A stretch of 10,769 nt of DNA, from positions 1 to 10,769 of the forward strand of contig CAZQGE010000046.1 in the NCBI GenBank assembly GCA_964592815.1. The letters are read 5' to 3'. Positions within the stretch are counted from its first letter, which is position 1. The number at the start of each line of letters is the position of its first letter. Positions 1 through 8,439 of this stretch are shown here, piece by piece. The stretch comes from CAZQGE01 sp964592815 (GTDB lineage Bacteria; Bacillota; Clostridia; Christensenellales; CAG-917). The notes beneath the pieces are model-generated. The model ran no database searches, was not told the origin of the DNA, and saw nothing but the letters and a program-made list of their open reading frames with translations. Position numbers and translations under genes: made by a program.

Positions 1-23
1 CAGTTTCTTAATTATTTTTATAA

Positions 24-1265
24 TTATATTATTTTTTTAAGAGTATGTTCGACTGCCAATCTAACGTGTTCATAAGTTAATCCGCCTTGCACGTATGCAA
101 TATATGGCTCTTTAATTGGAGAATCTGCACTTAATTCTATTGATGAACCTTGAACAAATGCGCCTGCTGCCATTATAACTTGGTGCTGATAACCTGGCAT
201 ATCCCACGGAACTGGCTGAACGTTGCTGTCAATTGGAGAAATTTCTTGTATAGCACAACAAAAATCTATCAATTGTTGTTTTGAATTCAATTTTATGCTT
301 GTTACAATGTCATAGGGATTTTGTTTTTTGCAAGGTAAAGTTTCATATCCTAATTTTTCATAAGCTTTTGCAAACAATAATGAGCCTTTTAATGCGTTTT
401 TTGTTACCGATGGAGCAAAAAATAGACCTTGATAGTATGGTAAATATCCTGAGATATATGAACTTTCTTCTATTCCAATTGATGGAGCGGTTAAACGGTA
501 ACTTGCAAGTGTTACAAGTTCTTTTTTGCCTGCAACATAACCGCCAGTTGGAGCAACTCCGCCTCCGATATTTTTAATAAGTGAGCCTGCAATCATATCT
601 GCGCCAACTTCGATTGGTTCTTTTTCTTGAACAAATTCCCCGTAACAATTATCAACCAAAATTAAGGTTTCAGGCGATATTTCCTTAATGAAAGCAATCA
701 AATCGGCAACTAATTCAATAGAAATAGCTTGACGTAAGCTATATCCACGGCTTCTTGCCAAAAACACAGCTTTAATTTTTTGGCTTTTAAGTTGTTTTTT
801 TATGTTTTCTTTATCAAATTCAGGCGTAAAATCATCATTTTGCAACAAATCTATATGGTCAAATTTTATTCCGTAATCTTTCAATGATCCTTTATTTTCA
901 CCACATATAACGTCTGTTAACGTGTCATAAGGCATTCCTGAAACTGCTAATAGTTTATCTCCTGGACGAAGTGAAGCAAAAAGCATAAGCGTCAAGGCGT
1001 GTGTGCCTGACACAATATTAGGCGACACGATTGCGTCTTCAGCTCTAAAAATTGTTGCATAAAGTTTTGATAGAGAGTCACGACCACTGTCGTCGTAGCC
1101 ATAACCAGTAGTTCCAAAAAAATGGCGAGCTTGTATTGCATTCTCTCTAAATGCATCAAGAACTTTTTTTTGGTTGAAAAGTGAAATTTTTTCTAAGCGT
1201 TCATATTGTTGAGTTAATTCTTTTTCGCACTCTAATATAAGAGTTTCTGCCTGTTCTGTAAACAT
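24..1265 (-). CDS. ynbB: PLP-dependent YnbB-family protein (methionine gamma-lyase / 'aluminium resistance' family)
   Basis: A 413-residue protein of the fold-type I PLP enzymes in the YnbB family, usually annotated 'methionine gamma-lyase family' or 'aluminium resistance protein'. The family name implies C-S bond cleavage of a sulfur amino acid in the cytoplasm, but the true substrate of most members is not established. Visible marks are GTTGYGYDDSGRDSL at residues 51-65, SGTHA at 86-90 (cofactor phosphate region), VDNCYGEF with Asp205 as the likely pyridine-nitrogen partner, and GSLIKNIGGGVAPTGGY, whose Lys231 is the expected Schiff-base lysine. Length is normal and the C terminus is intact (TAA at 24-26). 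The ATG is preceded by GGAG at 4-5 bases, which supports this start. It lies 59 bases after miaA as the last operon gene seen in the window. Family assignment is firm; the reaction is uncertain. Confidence 0.9.
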   Translation of the reverse strand: MFTEQAETLILECEKELTQQYERLEKISLFNQKKVLDAFRENAIQARHFFGTTGYGYDDSGRDSLSKLYATIFRAEDAIVSPNIVSGTHALTLMLFASLRPGDKLLAVSGMPYDTLTDVICGENKGSLKDYGIKFDHIDLLQNDDFTPEFDKENIKKQLKSQKIKAVFLARSRGYSLRQAISIELVADLIAFIKEISPETLILVDNCYGEFVQEKEPIEVGADMIAGSLIKNIGGGVAPTGGYVAGKKELVTLASYRLTAPSIGIEESSYISGYLPYYQGLFFAPSVTKNALKGSLLFAKAYEKLGYETLPCKKQNPYDIVTSIKLNSKQQLIDFCCAIQEISPIDSNVQPVPWDMPGYQHQVIMAAGAFVQGSSIELSADSPIKEPYIAYVQGGLTYEHVRLAVEHTLKKII

Positions 1266-1284
1266 ATTTCTCCATAAGTATTCT

Positions 1285-1314
1285 AAAATATTGTATTTTA
1301 TATAGTAATATCAA
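1285..1314 (-). promoter_or_regulatory. weak candidate internal promoter for ynbB
   Basis: In the 59-base miaA-ynbB gap, the minus strand reads TTGATA (1309-1314, five of six matches to a sigma-A -35 box), an 18-base spacer, then TATTTT (1285-1290, four of six matches to a -10 box), about 19 bases before the ynbB ATG. The region is so AT-rich that such matches arise by chance. ynbB may equally be transcribed only by read-through from miaA. Confidence 0.22.
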
Positions 1315-1324
1315 CTTATATTGT

Positions 1325-2263
1325 TTATTGTTTTGTTAATTCTTTAATTATATAGTCTATTGCGCTTTGTGTATCATATATATCAAACCATTTTATAAAT
1401 TGATATTTTCTGAACCAAGTAAGCTGTCGCTTTGCGTAATTTCTCGAATCTTGTTTGATTTTTTCTTTTATAAAAGCCAATGTTTCATCATCAATAACGT
1501 ATTTATTGTCATTGATTTGATAGGCGCAATTTGCAAATTCTTTGTATCCAATAGCTTGCATACTTTGATAATTGAAGTTACCTACTTTATATACTTCATC
1601 TATTAGACCTTGCTCAAACATATCGTCAACTCTTTTATTTATGCGATTATAAAGTTCTGTACGTTCCGTGTTTAATCCTATCATTAAAACATCAGACATA
1701 ATAGTTTGGTCAGCATTTTCTTTTCTTGTTTTCCCAGTTGAAATGACAATCTCTAAAGCTCTTATTACTCGTTTTGTATCATTTGGATGAAGTTTGTTTG
1801 CGCTTTCAATATCCAAAGACTTCAACTTATTATGCAGATACTCTGCACCATTGACTTTTAACTCTTCTTCTAAATTTTTTCTTAATTCAGAATCTTTGAT
1901 TGTATTCCCAAAATTATAAGGATAAATTAATGCTTCAAAATACAATCCTGTTCCACCTACTATTATTGGCAACTTATTATTTTCTAATGCTGAGTTGATG
2001 TGTTTTCTTGCTTGTTCAGACCACTCTGCAACTGAAAAATCACAATCGTAATTTACAATATCTACCATTTTATGCGGGACTAAAGCTCTGTTTTCAAGGC
2101 ATTCCTTTGCTGTCCCAATATCTAACCCTTTATATATTTGCATACTATCGGCGGATATAATTACGCTGTCAATTTTCTTTGCAACTTCCATTGCTAAGTT
2201 AGACTTTCCTGAGCCTGTTGGCCCCACAATGTATAAAGGTTGAAGATTAGAAATTTTTATCAT
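1325..2263 (-). CDS. miaA: tRNA dimethylallyltransferase MiaA (tRNA A37 isopentenyltransferase)
   Basis: A 312-residue cytoplasmic enzyme that transfers the dimethylallyl group from DMAPP to N6 of A37 in tRNAs reading UNN codons, giving i6A. The diagnostic motifs appear in the usual order: P-loop GPTGSGKS at residues 14-21, DSMQIYKGLDIGTAK at 39-53, VGGTGLY at 102-108, HPNDTKRVIRALE at 159-171, QAIGYKE at 236-242 and RNYAKRQLTWFR at 274-285. Length is typical of the bacterial family and nothing is missing. The ATG has AGGA upstream at a suitable distance. It follows mutL by 38 bases and precedes ynbB by 59, so it probably belongs to the miaB-mutS-mutL transcript. MiaB, which thiomethylates the MiaA product, is encoded by the first gene of the same operon, which supports the assignment of both. 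Confidence 0.97.
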   Translation of the reverse strand: MIKISNLQPLYIVGPTGSGKSNLAMEVAKKIDSVIISADSMQIYKGLDIGTAKECLENRALVPHKMVDIVNYDCDFSVAEWSEQARKHINSALENNKLPIIVGGTGLYFEALIYPYNFGNTIKDSELRKNLEEELKVNGAEYLHNKLKSLDIESANKLHPNDTKRVIRALEIVISTGKTRKENADQTIMSDVLMIGLNTERTELYNRINKRVDDMFEQGLIDEVYKVGNFNYQSMQAIGYKEFANCAYQINDNKYVIDDETLAFIKEKIKQDSRNYAKRQLTWFRKYQFIKWFDIYDTQSAIDYIIKELTKQ

Positions 2264-2301
2264 ATATTGCTGTCCTATTTTTATGCGCTGTCAATTTTTA
2301 T

Positions 2302-4434
2302 TCAAACTATTCTTTTGAAAAGTTTTTCAATCTGTGATTTTGTTATCGTAACAACCGCGGGACGCCCGTGCGGACATTCTGATGGAAGATTGCCATTGTC
2401 ATCCATAAAATTATTTATAACATATTCTAGCTGTTCAGCTGAAAGCGATTGCCCGCCTTTTATTGCTTGTTTGCACGCCTGCTGACATAATGTGTCTTTA
2501 AGCATTTCAAAGGCATTTAATTCTTTCAAACTAGAAACGTCTGTCAACAAAGAATTTATCAATTTTGAAACGTTTAGTTTTGCAAAGAATGCAGGAACGC
2601 TGTGCAAATATATATTTTCATTATCTTGTCTAAAATCAAAACCAATGGAAGAAAATTGAGAAATGTTGTTAAGTATATAGTCTTTTTCTATTTCGCTTAT
2701 ATCTAGTTGATATGGGACTAGCAATGACTGCGTAAAATCATTAGACATTGATGACTTGATTTTGTCATACAAAATGCGTTCATGCGCAGCGTGCTGGTCA
2801 ATAATATAAACTTTCTCATCGCGTTCAAGAATTATATACGTGTCAAAAATTTGACCTATAATTTTTCCGTCAAAAACTCCGTTAGATTGTTGTGAATTAT
2901 AAGTTAATTCAAAATCACACGATTTGTTAGCAACATTTTTTTCACTTAAAATTGGATTAGAATCGTTAGCTTGTTCGGATATATTATGAATATCTGACGT
3001 TAAAATTGTATTTGAATCGTCATATATTTCTTTTTTATAACTATTCGTAAAATACTTGTTGCCTATCTCTTTTCCTTGATTGTTTGATCGTGCTTCATTT
3101 TCTAAAGATTTATATTTACAATCACTTTCAACATCGTTTGAATTATTTGAAGCATACTTAAAGTTTGAAAGCGTTTCAAGTCGTTCTTTGAATAAATTTC
3201 TGTTGTCCGCGATAATGTTTTTCTCATCACTTACAAATTGATTGCTTATATTTTTTTTATTGAGTTCAAATGAACTCAATATATCATCTTTTAATTGCGA
3301 ATTTTTGCTATTATTTATTTGAAAATTAGTGTTTTTAGGAGCTGATTTTCCGTATAAAAACGCTGTTTCAATTCGCGGTTGAAAGTAATTTTCAGTTTTA
3401 ATTTCAGGTTCAGTATTCGGTTTGGATAAATTGATTTTATCTTCAAAAGATTGTTTTTCTATTGCGCTTAACAAGGCGTGATATACCGTGCTAAAAATGG
3501 CTTTGGGGTTTGTAAATCTTACCTCGGTTTTTGATGGATGAACGTTTACGTCAACGTCGTCAAACGGAACAACAATATCAAGCACAAAAACAGGAAAACT
3601 ACGTTTCATAACATAATTTTCATACGCTTTTTCAACAGCGATTGTTATGGTTTGGTCTTTAATATTTCTGCCGTTTACCATAATATATTGATGCGTACGA
3701 TTAGGTTTTTGAAAAGCTATTTTTGACGTGTATCCTCTGACAGTAATTGAATTTGCAGTAAAAACGGGAATTTCAACTAGGTTTTCAATAGTTTTTGAGT
3801 CAAAGACAGAGAAAAGCGAGTCAAACAATGTGCCGTTATTTTGTGATAAAAGCAAGCCTTTTTCGTCGCTTAGCGTTATGTTAAGTTGAGGATTTGAAAG
3901 CGCAAAATTTTTGACAGTATCAATGATATATCGCTGTTCTGAACTTTCTTTTTTTAAGAATTTTAAGCGCGCGGGTGTGTTGTAAAATAGGTCAAAAACA
4001 GAAATTATCGTTCCATTTTGCCTTGACACAAACTCTTTTGACACAACTTTTCCGCCGTCTAAAATAAGTTTTGTGGCGAAATCGGCATCTTTGTTTTTAG
4101 AAACCATTTCAATTTTGCTTATTGACGCTATACTTGGCAATGCCTCGCCTCTAAAACCTAGAGTTGATATTGTGCTTAAGTCTTCATAAGTAGAAATTTT
4201 GCTTGTTGCGTGAGGTAAAAAAGCCGTTTCTATGTCATCACTTGTAATTCCTATCCCGTTGTCACTAATTTGAATAAGTCCTATTCCACCGCGTTCAATT
4301 TTGACGTCTACTTGCGTTGCACCTGCGTCAACAGTATTTTCTAGCAGTTCTTTAACAACGGATGAAGGTCTTTCAACTACTTCGCCCGCCGCAATCATAT
4401 TATATACGCTTGGTGAAAGTACGTTAATTTTCAT
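2302..4434 (-). CDS. mutL: DNA mismatch repair protein MutL (endonuclease type)
   Basis: A 710-residue MutL that links mismatch recognition by MutS to strand nicking. The N-terminal GHKL ATPase shows catalytic Glu29 and Asn33 (KELLENTVDAGAT), DNGIGI at 58-63, ATSKI at 76-80, GFRGEAL at 93-99 and HPSK at 299-302 with a conserved lysine. The C-terminal dimerisation/endonuclease domain (about 520-710) has DQHAAHE at 546-552 followed by Asp557, ACK at 653-655, CPHGRP at 687-692 and FKR at 706-708. These are metal-site motifs of the nicking MutL type found in bacteria lacking MutH. QSLLVP at 569-574 resembles the clamp-binding QEMIVP of B. subtilis MutL. The Asn/Ser/Lys-rich linker (about 332-515) is long, which explains a length greater than the usual 600-650. 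Its ATG overlaps the mutS stop (ATGA), with TTGGAG upstream. Confidence 0.98.
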   Translation of the reverse strand: MKINVLSPSVYNMIAAGEVVERPSSVVKELLENTVDAGATQVDVKIERGGIGLIQISDNGIGITSDDIETAFLPHATSKISTYEDLSTISTLGFRGEALPSIASISKIEMVSKNKDADFATKLILDGGKVVSKEFVSRQNGTIISVFDLFYNTPARLKFLKKESSEQRYIIDTVKNFALSNPQLNITLSDEKGLLLSQNNGTLFDSLFSVFDSKTIENLVEIPVFTANSITVRGYTSKIAFQKPNRTHQYIMVNGRNIKDQTITIAVEKAYENYVMKRSFPVFVLDIVVPFDDVDVNVHPSKTEVRFTNPKAIFSTVYHALLSAIEKQSFEDKINLSKPNTEPEIKTENYFQPRIETAFLYGKSAPKNTNFQINNSKNSQLKDDILSSFELNKKNISNQFVSDEKNIIADNRNLFKERLETLSNFKYASNNSNDVESDCKYKSLENEARSNNQGKEIGNKYFTNSYKKEIYDDSNTILTSDIHNISEQANDSNPILSEKNVANKSCDFELTYNSQQSNGVFDGKIIGQIFDTYIILERDEKVYIIDQHAAHERILYDKIKSSMSNDFTQSLLVPYQLDISEIEKDYILNNISQFSSIGFDFRQDNENIYLHSVPAFFAKLNVSKLINSLLTDVSSLKELNAFEMLKDTLCQQACKQAIKGGQSLSAEQLEYVINNFMDDNGNLPSECPHGRPAVVTITKSQIEKLFKRIV

Positions 4435-7058
4435 TTATTATTCTCCAACTGTTTTTTCAAGTCGCTTAAAATTGTTAGCGCTTGAATAGGTGTCAAGTTA
4501 TCTATGGACAAATCTGAAATTTGTTGTTCAATGGCACTCGATTTATTGTCAAATAAACTTACTTGTTTTGTGACATTTTTCTTTGATGAAGCTAAAAGCA
4601 TTTCGTTTGTATCGCGATTTTTTGAGTCGTTTTCAAGGCTTTGCATAATTTGTTTTGCGTGGTCGATAACAGGCTTCAAAATACCTGCTAACGATGCAAC
4701 TTCAATACCAAAGCTCTGCGATGCGCCACCTGGTGCAATCTTGTGTAAGAACACGATATTATCGTTTAATTGACTTACAAGAACTCGATAATTTTTTACG
4801 CCATGCAAGTCTTCTAGTTCCGTGAGCTCATGGAAGTGAGTTGCAAACAAAGTTTTCGCTTTTATGTTATTGGTTATATATTCAAGCACAGCCCACGCAA
4901 TGCTTAAACCGTCGAAAGTTGAAGTTCCTCTGCCTATTTCGTCTAAAATTAACAAACTTGAACTTGTTGCATAATTCAAAATTGTGGCTACCTCAATCAT
5001 TTCAACCATAAACGTACTTTGCCCGCCAGACAAATCGTCAGATGCTCCAATACGTGTAAAAATTCTGTCAGTTAAAGCAATATCCGCGCTTTTTGCAGGA
5101 ACAAAACTTCCAATATGCGCCATAAGTACGATGAGCGCAACTTGACGCATATACGTACTTTTGCCAGCCATATTTGGACCTGTTATAACCATAGTTCGGT
5201 TCTCGTCAGAGTCAAGCAATGTGTTGTTTGAAACGTACGCGCCTTTATCAAGCAACTGCTCAACAACAGGGTGTCTGCCTTCAACTATATTCGTGCATTT
5301 TACGTTTTTATCTATGGTAGGTTTTACGTAATTATTTGCAACCGCAACTTTTGCTAGTGACAAAAAAGCATCAATATTTGCAAGTCCATCTGCCGATTTT
5401 TGCAATTTTTCCAAGTTTTGGTAAGTCATTTCCTTTAATTCAAAAAATATGCGGTTTTCTATATCAACAACTTGTGTTTCAGCTGATAAAATTTTTTCTT
5501 CAATAGTTTTAAGTTCATCTGTAATATATCTTTCACCACCAACTAAAGTTTGTTTGCGTTGATATCTATACGGAACTTTCTCCGTAAAAGATTTTGAAAC
5601 TTCAATATAGTATCCAAATATTTTGTTAAAACCAATTTTCAAAGATTTAATACCCGTTGCCTCACGTTCTTGGTCTTCTAAATTAGAAAGCCACATTTTG
5701 GCTGTGCTTTTAATGTTTCTAAGTTGGTCGAGTTCATCACAATAGCCACTTTTAATATATCCGCCGTTTTTGTAGCTCTGTACTGCGTTTCTGTCAAGAG
5801 CAGAAACCAAAACTTGATTTATGTTGTCAAGTTCAAACAAATTCTCATTGATTTTTTTAATCAAAGAGTTATTGCATTGATTTATGCAGTCTTTAATCTG
5901 TGGAATTTGCGTCAGGGTATCTGAAATTGAAACCAAATCTTTTGGTGTCGCGCTTCCATACGCCAAACGCGCTGCCAATCTTTCCAAATCTCTGACGTTT
6001 CTAAGTTGTTCATTTAGTTTTTCACGCAACAAACGTGAACTACAAAATTGTTCAACTGCATCTAATCTTGCATTGATTGCATTAGGTTTTTGAAGTGGTT
6101 GCTCAATAAAACTGCGCAAACGCCTTGCACCCATAGCCGTTTCGGTTTTGTCCAAAACTCCAAGTAATGAGCCGTTGCGTTTTCCATCTCGTGAGCGTGC
6201 TGTAAGTTCAAGATTTCTGCGTGTTGCAATATCCAGCGTCATAAAGGAATTATTTTGCAAAAACTTTATTTTGCTTAATTGGGCAAGCGACCTTTTTTGA
6301 GTTTGTTCTAAATATTCAAACAACCCTCCGCCTGCGCATAGAGCAAATTGTTTATCTTCGCATTCAAAGATTTTCAGCGTTGAAACTTTGAAACCCGTGC
6401 ATAATTTTTTTGTTGCCGTTGAAAAATTGTAAGCGTAATCATGATAGCAATGCGGTTTTTTTTCTGAATATTTGAAATATTGAACTCTGCCGTATTCGTT
6501 TATAAAGTTTTGATTGCATATTATTTCAGTTGGGAAAATTGTCGACAGTAAATCTGACAATGCACCAAAACAGTCGATTCCTTCATATTGATATAAATTA
6601 AATTCACCAGTTGAAATATCCGTCCAGGCAAGTCCAACCGTGTTATCTTTGTAATAAACTGACGCAAGATAGTTTGCCTTTTTTTCGTCCAAAATATCTT
6701 CTTCCATAACAGTACCAGACGACACAACTCTGACAACATCTCTTTCAAGCATACCTTTTGTTGTGGCTGGGTCGGTAAGTTGCTCACATATTGCAACACG
6801 GAAACCCGCATCAATAAGTTTTCGTATATAGCCATCAACAGCGTGATACGGAACACCACACATTGGCGCTCGTTCATCCAAACCACAATCTCTGCCTGTC
6901 AGCGTCAAGTCTAAGGTGTTTGAAGCAGTTTTTGCATCATCGAAAAACATTTCGTAAAAATCGCCCAATCTAAAAAATAACAAACAATCGGGATATTCCG
7001 ATTTTAGCTCCATATACCTCTTCATCATAGGTGATAATTTATTGTTATCGATAATCAT
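4431..7058 (-). CDS. mutS: DNA mismatch repair protein MutS
   Basis: An 875-residue MutS1-type ATPase that binds base mismatches and small loops, then recruits MutL. The mismatch-reading Phe-x-Glu motif is Phe34-Tyr35-Glu36 in GDFYEMF. After the connector, core and clamp domains comes the ABC-type ATPase: Walker A GPNMAGKST at 627-635, signature DLSGGQSTFMVEM at 675-687, Walker B with DE at 706-707, and THFHEL at 740-745. Near the C terminus QVSLF (832-836) matches the beta-clamp-binding motif of MutS (QLSFF in B. subtilis, QMSLL in E. coli). The final segment LTPIQALTILSDLKKQL is the usual C-terminal helix of the family. Length is typical. The start overlaps the miaB stop (ATGA) and has a strong AGGAG upstream. 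All domains look intact, so this is repair MutS, not MutS2. Confidence 0.99.
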   Translation of the reverse strand: MIIDNNKLSPMMKRYMELKSEYPDCLLFFRLGDFYEMFFDDAKTASNTLDLTLTGRDCGLDERAPMCGVPYHAVDGYIRKLIDAGFRVAICEQLTDPATTKGMLERDVVRVVSSGTVMEEDILDEKKANYLASVYYKDNTVGLAWTDISTGEFNLYQYEGIDCFGALSDLLSTIFPTEIICNQNFINEYGRVQYFKYSEKKPHCYHDYAYNFSTATKKLCTGFKVSTLKIFECEDKQFALCAGGGLFEYLEQTQKRSLAQLSKIKFLQNNSFMTLDIATRRNLELTARSRDGKRNGSLLGVLDKTETAMGARRLRSFIEQPLQKPNAINARLDAVEQFCSSRLLREKLNEQLRNVRDLERLAARLAYGSATPKDLVSISDTLTQIPQIKDCINQCNNSLIKKINENLFELDNINQVLVSALDRNAVQSYKNGGYIKSGYCDELDQLRNIKSTAKMWLSNLEDQEREATGIKSLKIGFNKIFGYYIEVSKSFTEKVPYRYQRKQTLVGGERYITDELKTIEEKILSAETQVVDIENRIFFELKEMTYQNLEKLQKSADGLANIDAFLSLAKVAVANNYVKPTIDKNVKCTNIVEGRHPVVEQLLDKGAYVSNNTLLDSDENRTMVITGPNMAGKSTYMRQVALIVLMAHIGSFVPAKSADIALTDRIFTRIGASDDLSGGQSTFMVEMIEVATILNYATSSSLLILDEIGRGTSTFDGLSIAWAVLEYITNNIKAKTLFATHFHELTELEDLHGVKNYRVLVSQLNDNIVFLHKIAPGGASQSFGIEVASLAGILKPVIDHAKQIMQSLENDSKNRDTNEMLLASSKKNVTKQVSLFDNKSSAIEQQISDLSIDNLTPIQALTILSDLKKQLENNK

Positions 7059-8410
7059 ATTTTCTCCTGTGGAACACCAAACAGCGATGCTGACCTAGCT
7101 TCGTTTATCTTTACGTTGACAAATTTTCCGACGTCATCTGCTGAACCGTTAAACGTTACAAGTCTTCCACTGTCTGTACGACCGCAAACCATTCCCGTTT
7201 GTTTTTGCGATACGTCCTCACATAAAACTTCATAGGTATTGCCGAGATATGTTTTTGAAATTGACTTAGTTATGGAATTTTGCAGTTTTATAAGTCTGCT
7301 TATTCTTTCGCTTTTAACGGCATACGGAATTTGCTCCATTAGACTTGCAGGCGTTCCACGACGAGGCGAATAAATGAAAGTGAATGCGTTTGAGTAACCT
7401 ATTTTTTCAACCAAATCTAAAGTTTGCAAAAAATCTTGTTCAGTTTCAGTCGGAAAACCAACCATAATATCTGTTGTAAGCCCTATATTCGGCATTTTTG
7501 CACGTAATTTTTCAACCAAATCAAAGTAATGTTCTCTTGTGTAGCGTCTGTTCATATCGTTTAAGACTTTATTTGAGCCAGCTTGAACAGGCAAATGCAA
7601 GTTTTTGCATATCTTTGAAGATTGCGCCATAACGTCAATAACTTGTTCGTTTAAGTCTTTTGGGTGTGACGTCATAAATCTAACTCTAAAATTTCCATCA
7701 ATTTTATCTATTTGTTCAAGTAATGACGCAAAATTTGTTTTTCCATCTTGAAAATCATTACCGTAAGAGTTTACATTTTGCCCTAAAAGCGTAATTTCTT
7801 TATAACCGTTGTCAACGCACTTTTTAACTTCATTGATTACGTCAACAGGATTGCGTGAAAGTTCTCTGCCTCTAACGTACGGCACAATGCAATATGAGCA
7901 AAAATTGTTGCAGCCATATATGATATTTACCCAAGCATTCGGATAACTTGTTCTAAATTGAGGAGTTTTTTCATCAATGGCAAGGTAGTCGTCGGGTAAA
8001 TTTGTATCGAAACATCGATAATTTTTATCGGATTTCCTTTTGATTTCTCGATATTGAATAAGTTTTTTAATTTCGTCTTTAAGCAAAAATAGATTTCTTG
8101 TTCCAAGCAAAATATCAACGTATGGATAGCGTTCCTTAATAATTTCTTTCTCGCCTTCTTGTTGCATCATACAACCCAAAACAGCCACAATCAAATTTTT
8201 GTTGCGTTTCTTTTGCGCTTTTATAATGCCAATGTTACCAAGCGCGCGCTTTTCTGCGGTGTCGCGTATGCAACAGGTGTTAAAGCAAATAATATCAGCA
8301 AGGCTATCATCGTCAGTTGACGTATAACCTATTTCTTCCAAAAGTCCAGCAATTTTTTCTGACTCGTGGACGTTCATTTGACAACCATAAGTGTAAATTT
8401 TGTAAAACAT
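7055..8410 (-). CDS. miaB: tRNA-2-methylthio-N6-dimethylallyladenosine synthase MiaB
   Basis: A 451-residue radical-SAM methylthiotransferase that converts i6A37 to ms2i6A37 in tRNA, using S-adenosylmethionine and two [4Fe-4S] clusters. The N-terminal domain has the three auxiliary-cluster cysteines Cys10 (YGCQMN), Cys46 (FNTC) and Cys80 (GCMMQQ). The radical-SAM motif is Cys167-x3-Cys171-x2-Cys174 in YGCNNFCSYC, followed by PYVRGRE. SHPKDL at 248-253 and LHLPVQAGSNKVLNDMNRRY at 271-290 fit MiaB rather than the related MtaB or RimO. A TRAM RNA-binding domain occupies roughly 386-446. It is the first gene of the minus-strand operon. Its start has GAGAAG close upstream, a weak ribosome-binding site, and its stop overlaps mutS. 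The substrate for this enzyme is made by MiaA, encoded downstream in the same gene string. Confidence 0.97.
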   Translation of the reverse strand: MFYKIYTYGCQMNVHESEKIAGLLEEIGYTSTDDDSLADIICFNTCCIRDTAEKRALGNIGIIKAQKKRNKNLIVAVLGCMMQQEGEKEIIKERYPYVDILLGTRNLFLLKDEIKKLIQYREIKRKSDKNYRCFDTNLPDDYLAIDEKTPQFRTSYPNAWVNIIYGCNNFCSYCIVPYVRGRELSRNPVDVINEVKKCVDNGYKEITLLGQNVNSYGNDFQDGKTNFASLLEQIDKIDGNFRVRFMTSHPKDLNEQVIDVMAQSSKICKNLHLPVQAGSNKVLNDMNRRYTREHYFDLVEKLRAKMPNIGLTTDIMVGFPTETEQDFLQTLDLVEKIGYSNAFTFIYSPRRGTPASLMEQIPYAVKSERISRLIKLQNSITKSISKTYLGNTYEVLCEDVSQKQTGMVCGRTDSGRLVTFNGSADDVGKFVNVKINEARSASLFGVPQEKI

Positions 8411-8439
8411 ATCTTCTCGCGTATTATTTATTAGTTATT

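Noticed and set aside
1..23. Possible terminator after ynbB.
   Set aside because: The visible bases are A/T-rich with no G/C-containing stem followed by a T-run on the minus strand, and the window ends too soon to judge.
1367..1606. A 79-codon plus-strand frame, hydrophobic, resembling a small membrane protein.
   Set aside because: It is antisense to miaA. Reverse-strand reading of AT-rich Lys/Asn/Glu codons gives Phe/Ile/Leu-rich frames, which mimic membrane segments.
2289..2294. Perfect TTGACA on the minus strand in the mutL-miaA gap, a possible -35 box for miaA.
   Set aside because: At 17 bases downstream the sequence is AGCAAT, a poor -10 box, and transcription would start inside miaA after its ATG. 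It is more likely chance.
2240..2485. An 81-codon plus-strand open frame spanning the mutL-miaA junction.
   Set aside because: It is antisense to the conserved MutL C terminus; its Cys-rich look comes from reading the reverse strand of that segment.
4504..4773. An 89-codon plus-strand open frame antisense to the mutS C terminus.
   Set aside because: It is a shadow of a conserved gene, with no Shine-Dalgarno, promoter or recognisable protein features.
6521..6886. A 121-codon open frame on the minus strand inside mutS.
   Set aside because: It lies wholly within the mutS coding sequence in another frame, has no ribosome-binding site or recognisable domain, and mutS is intact there.
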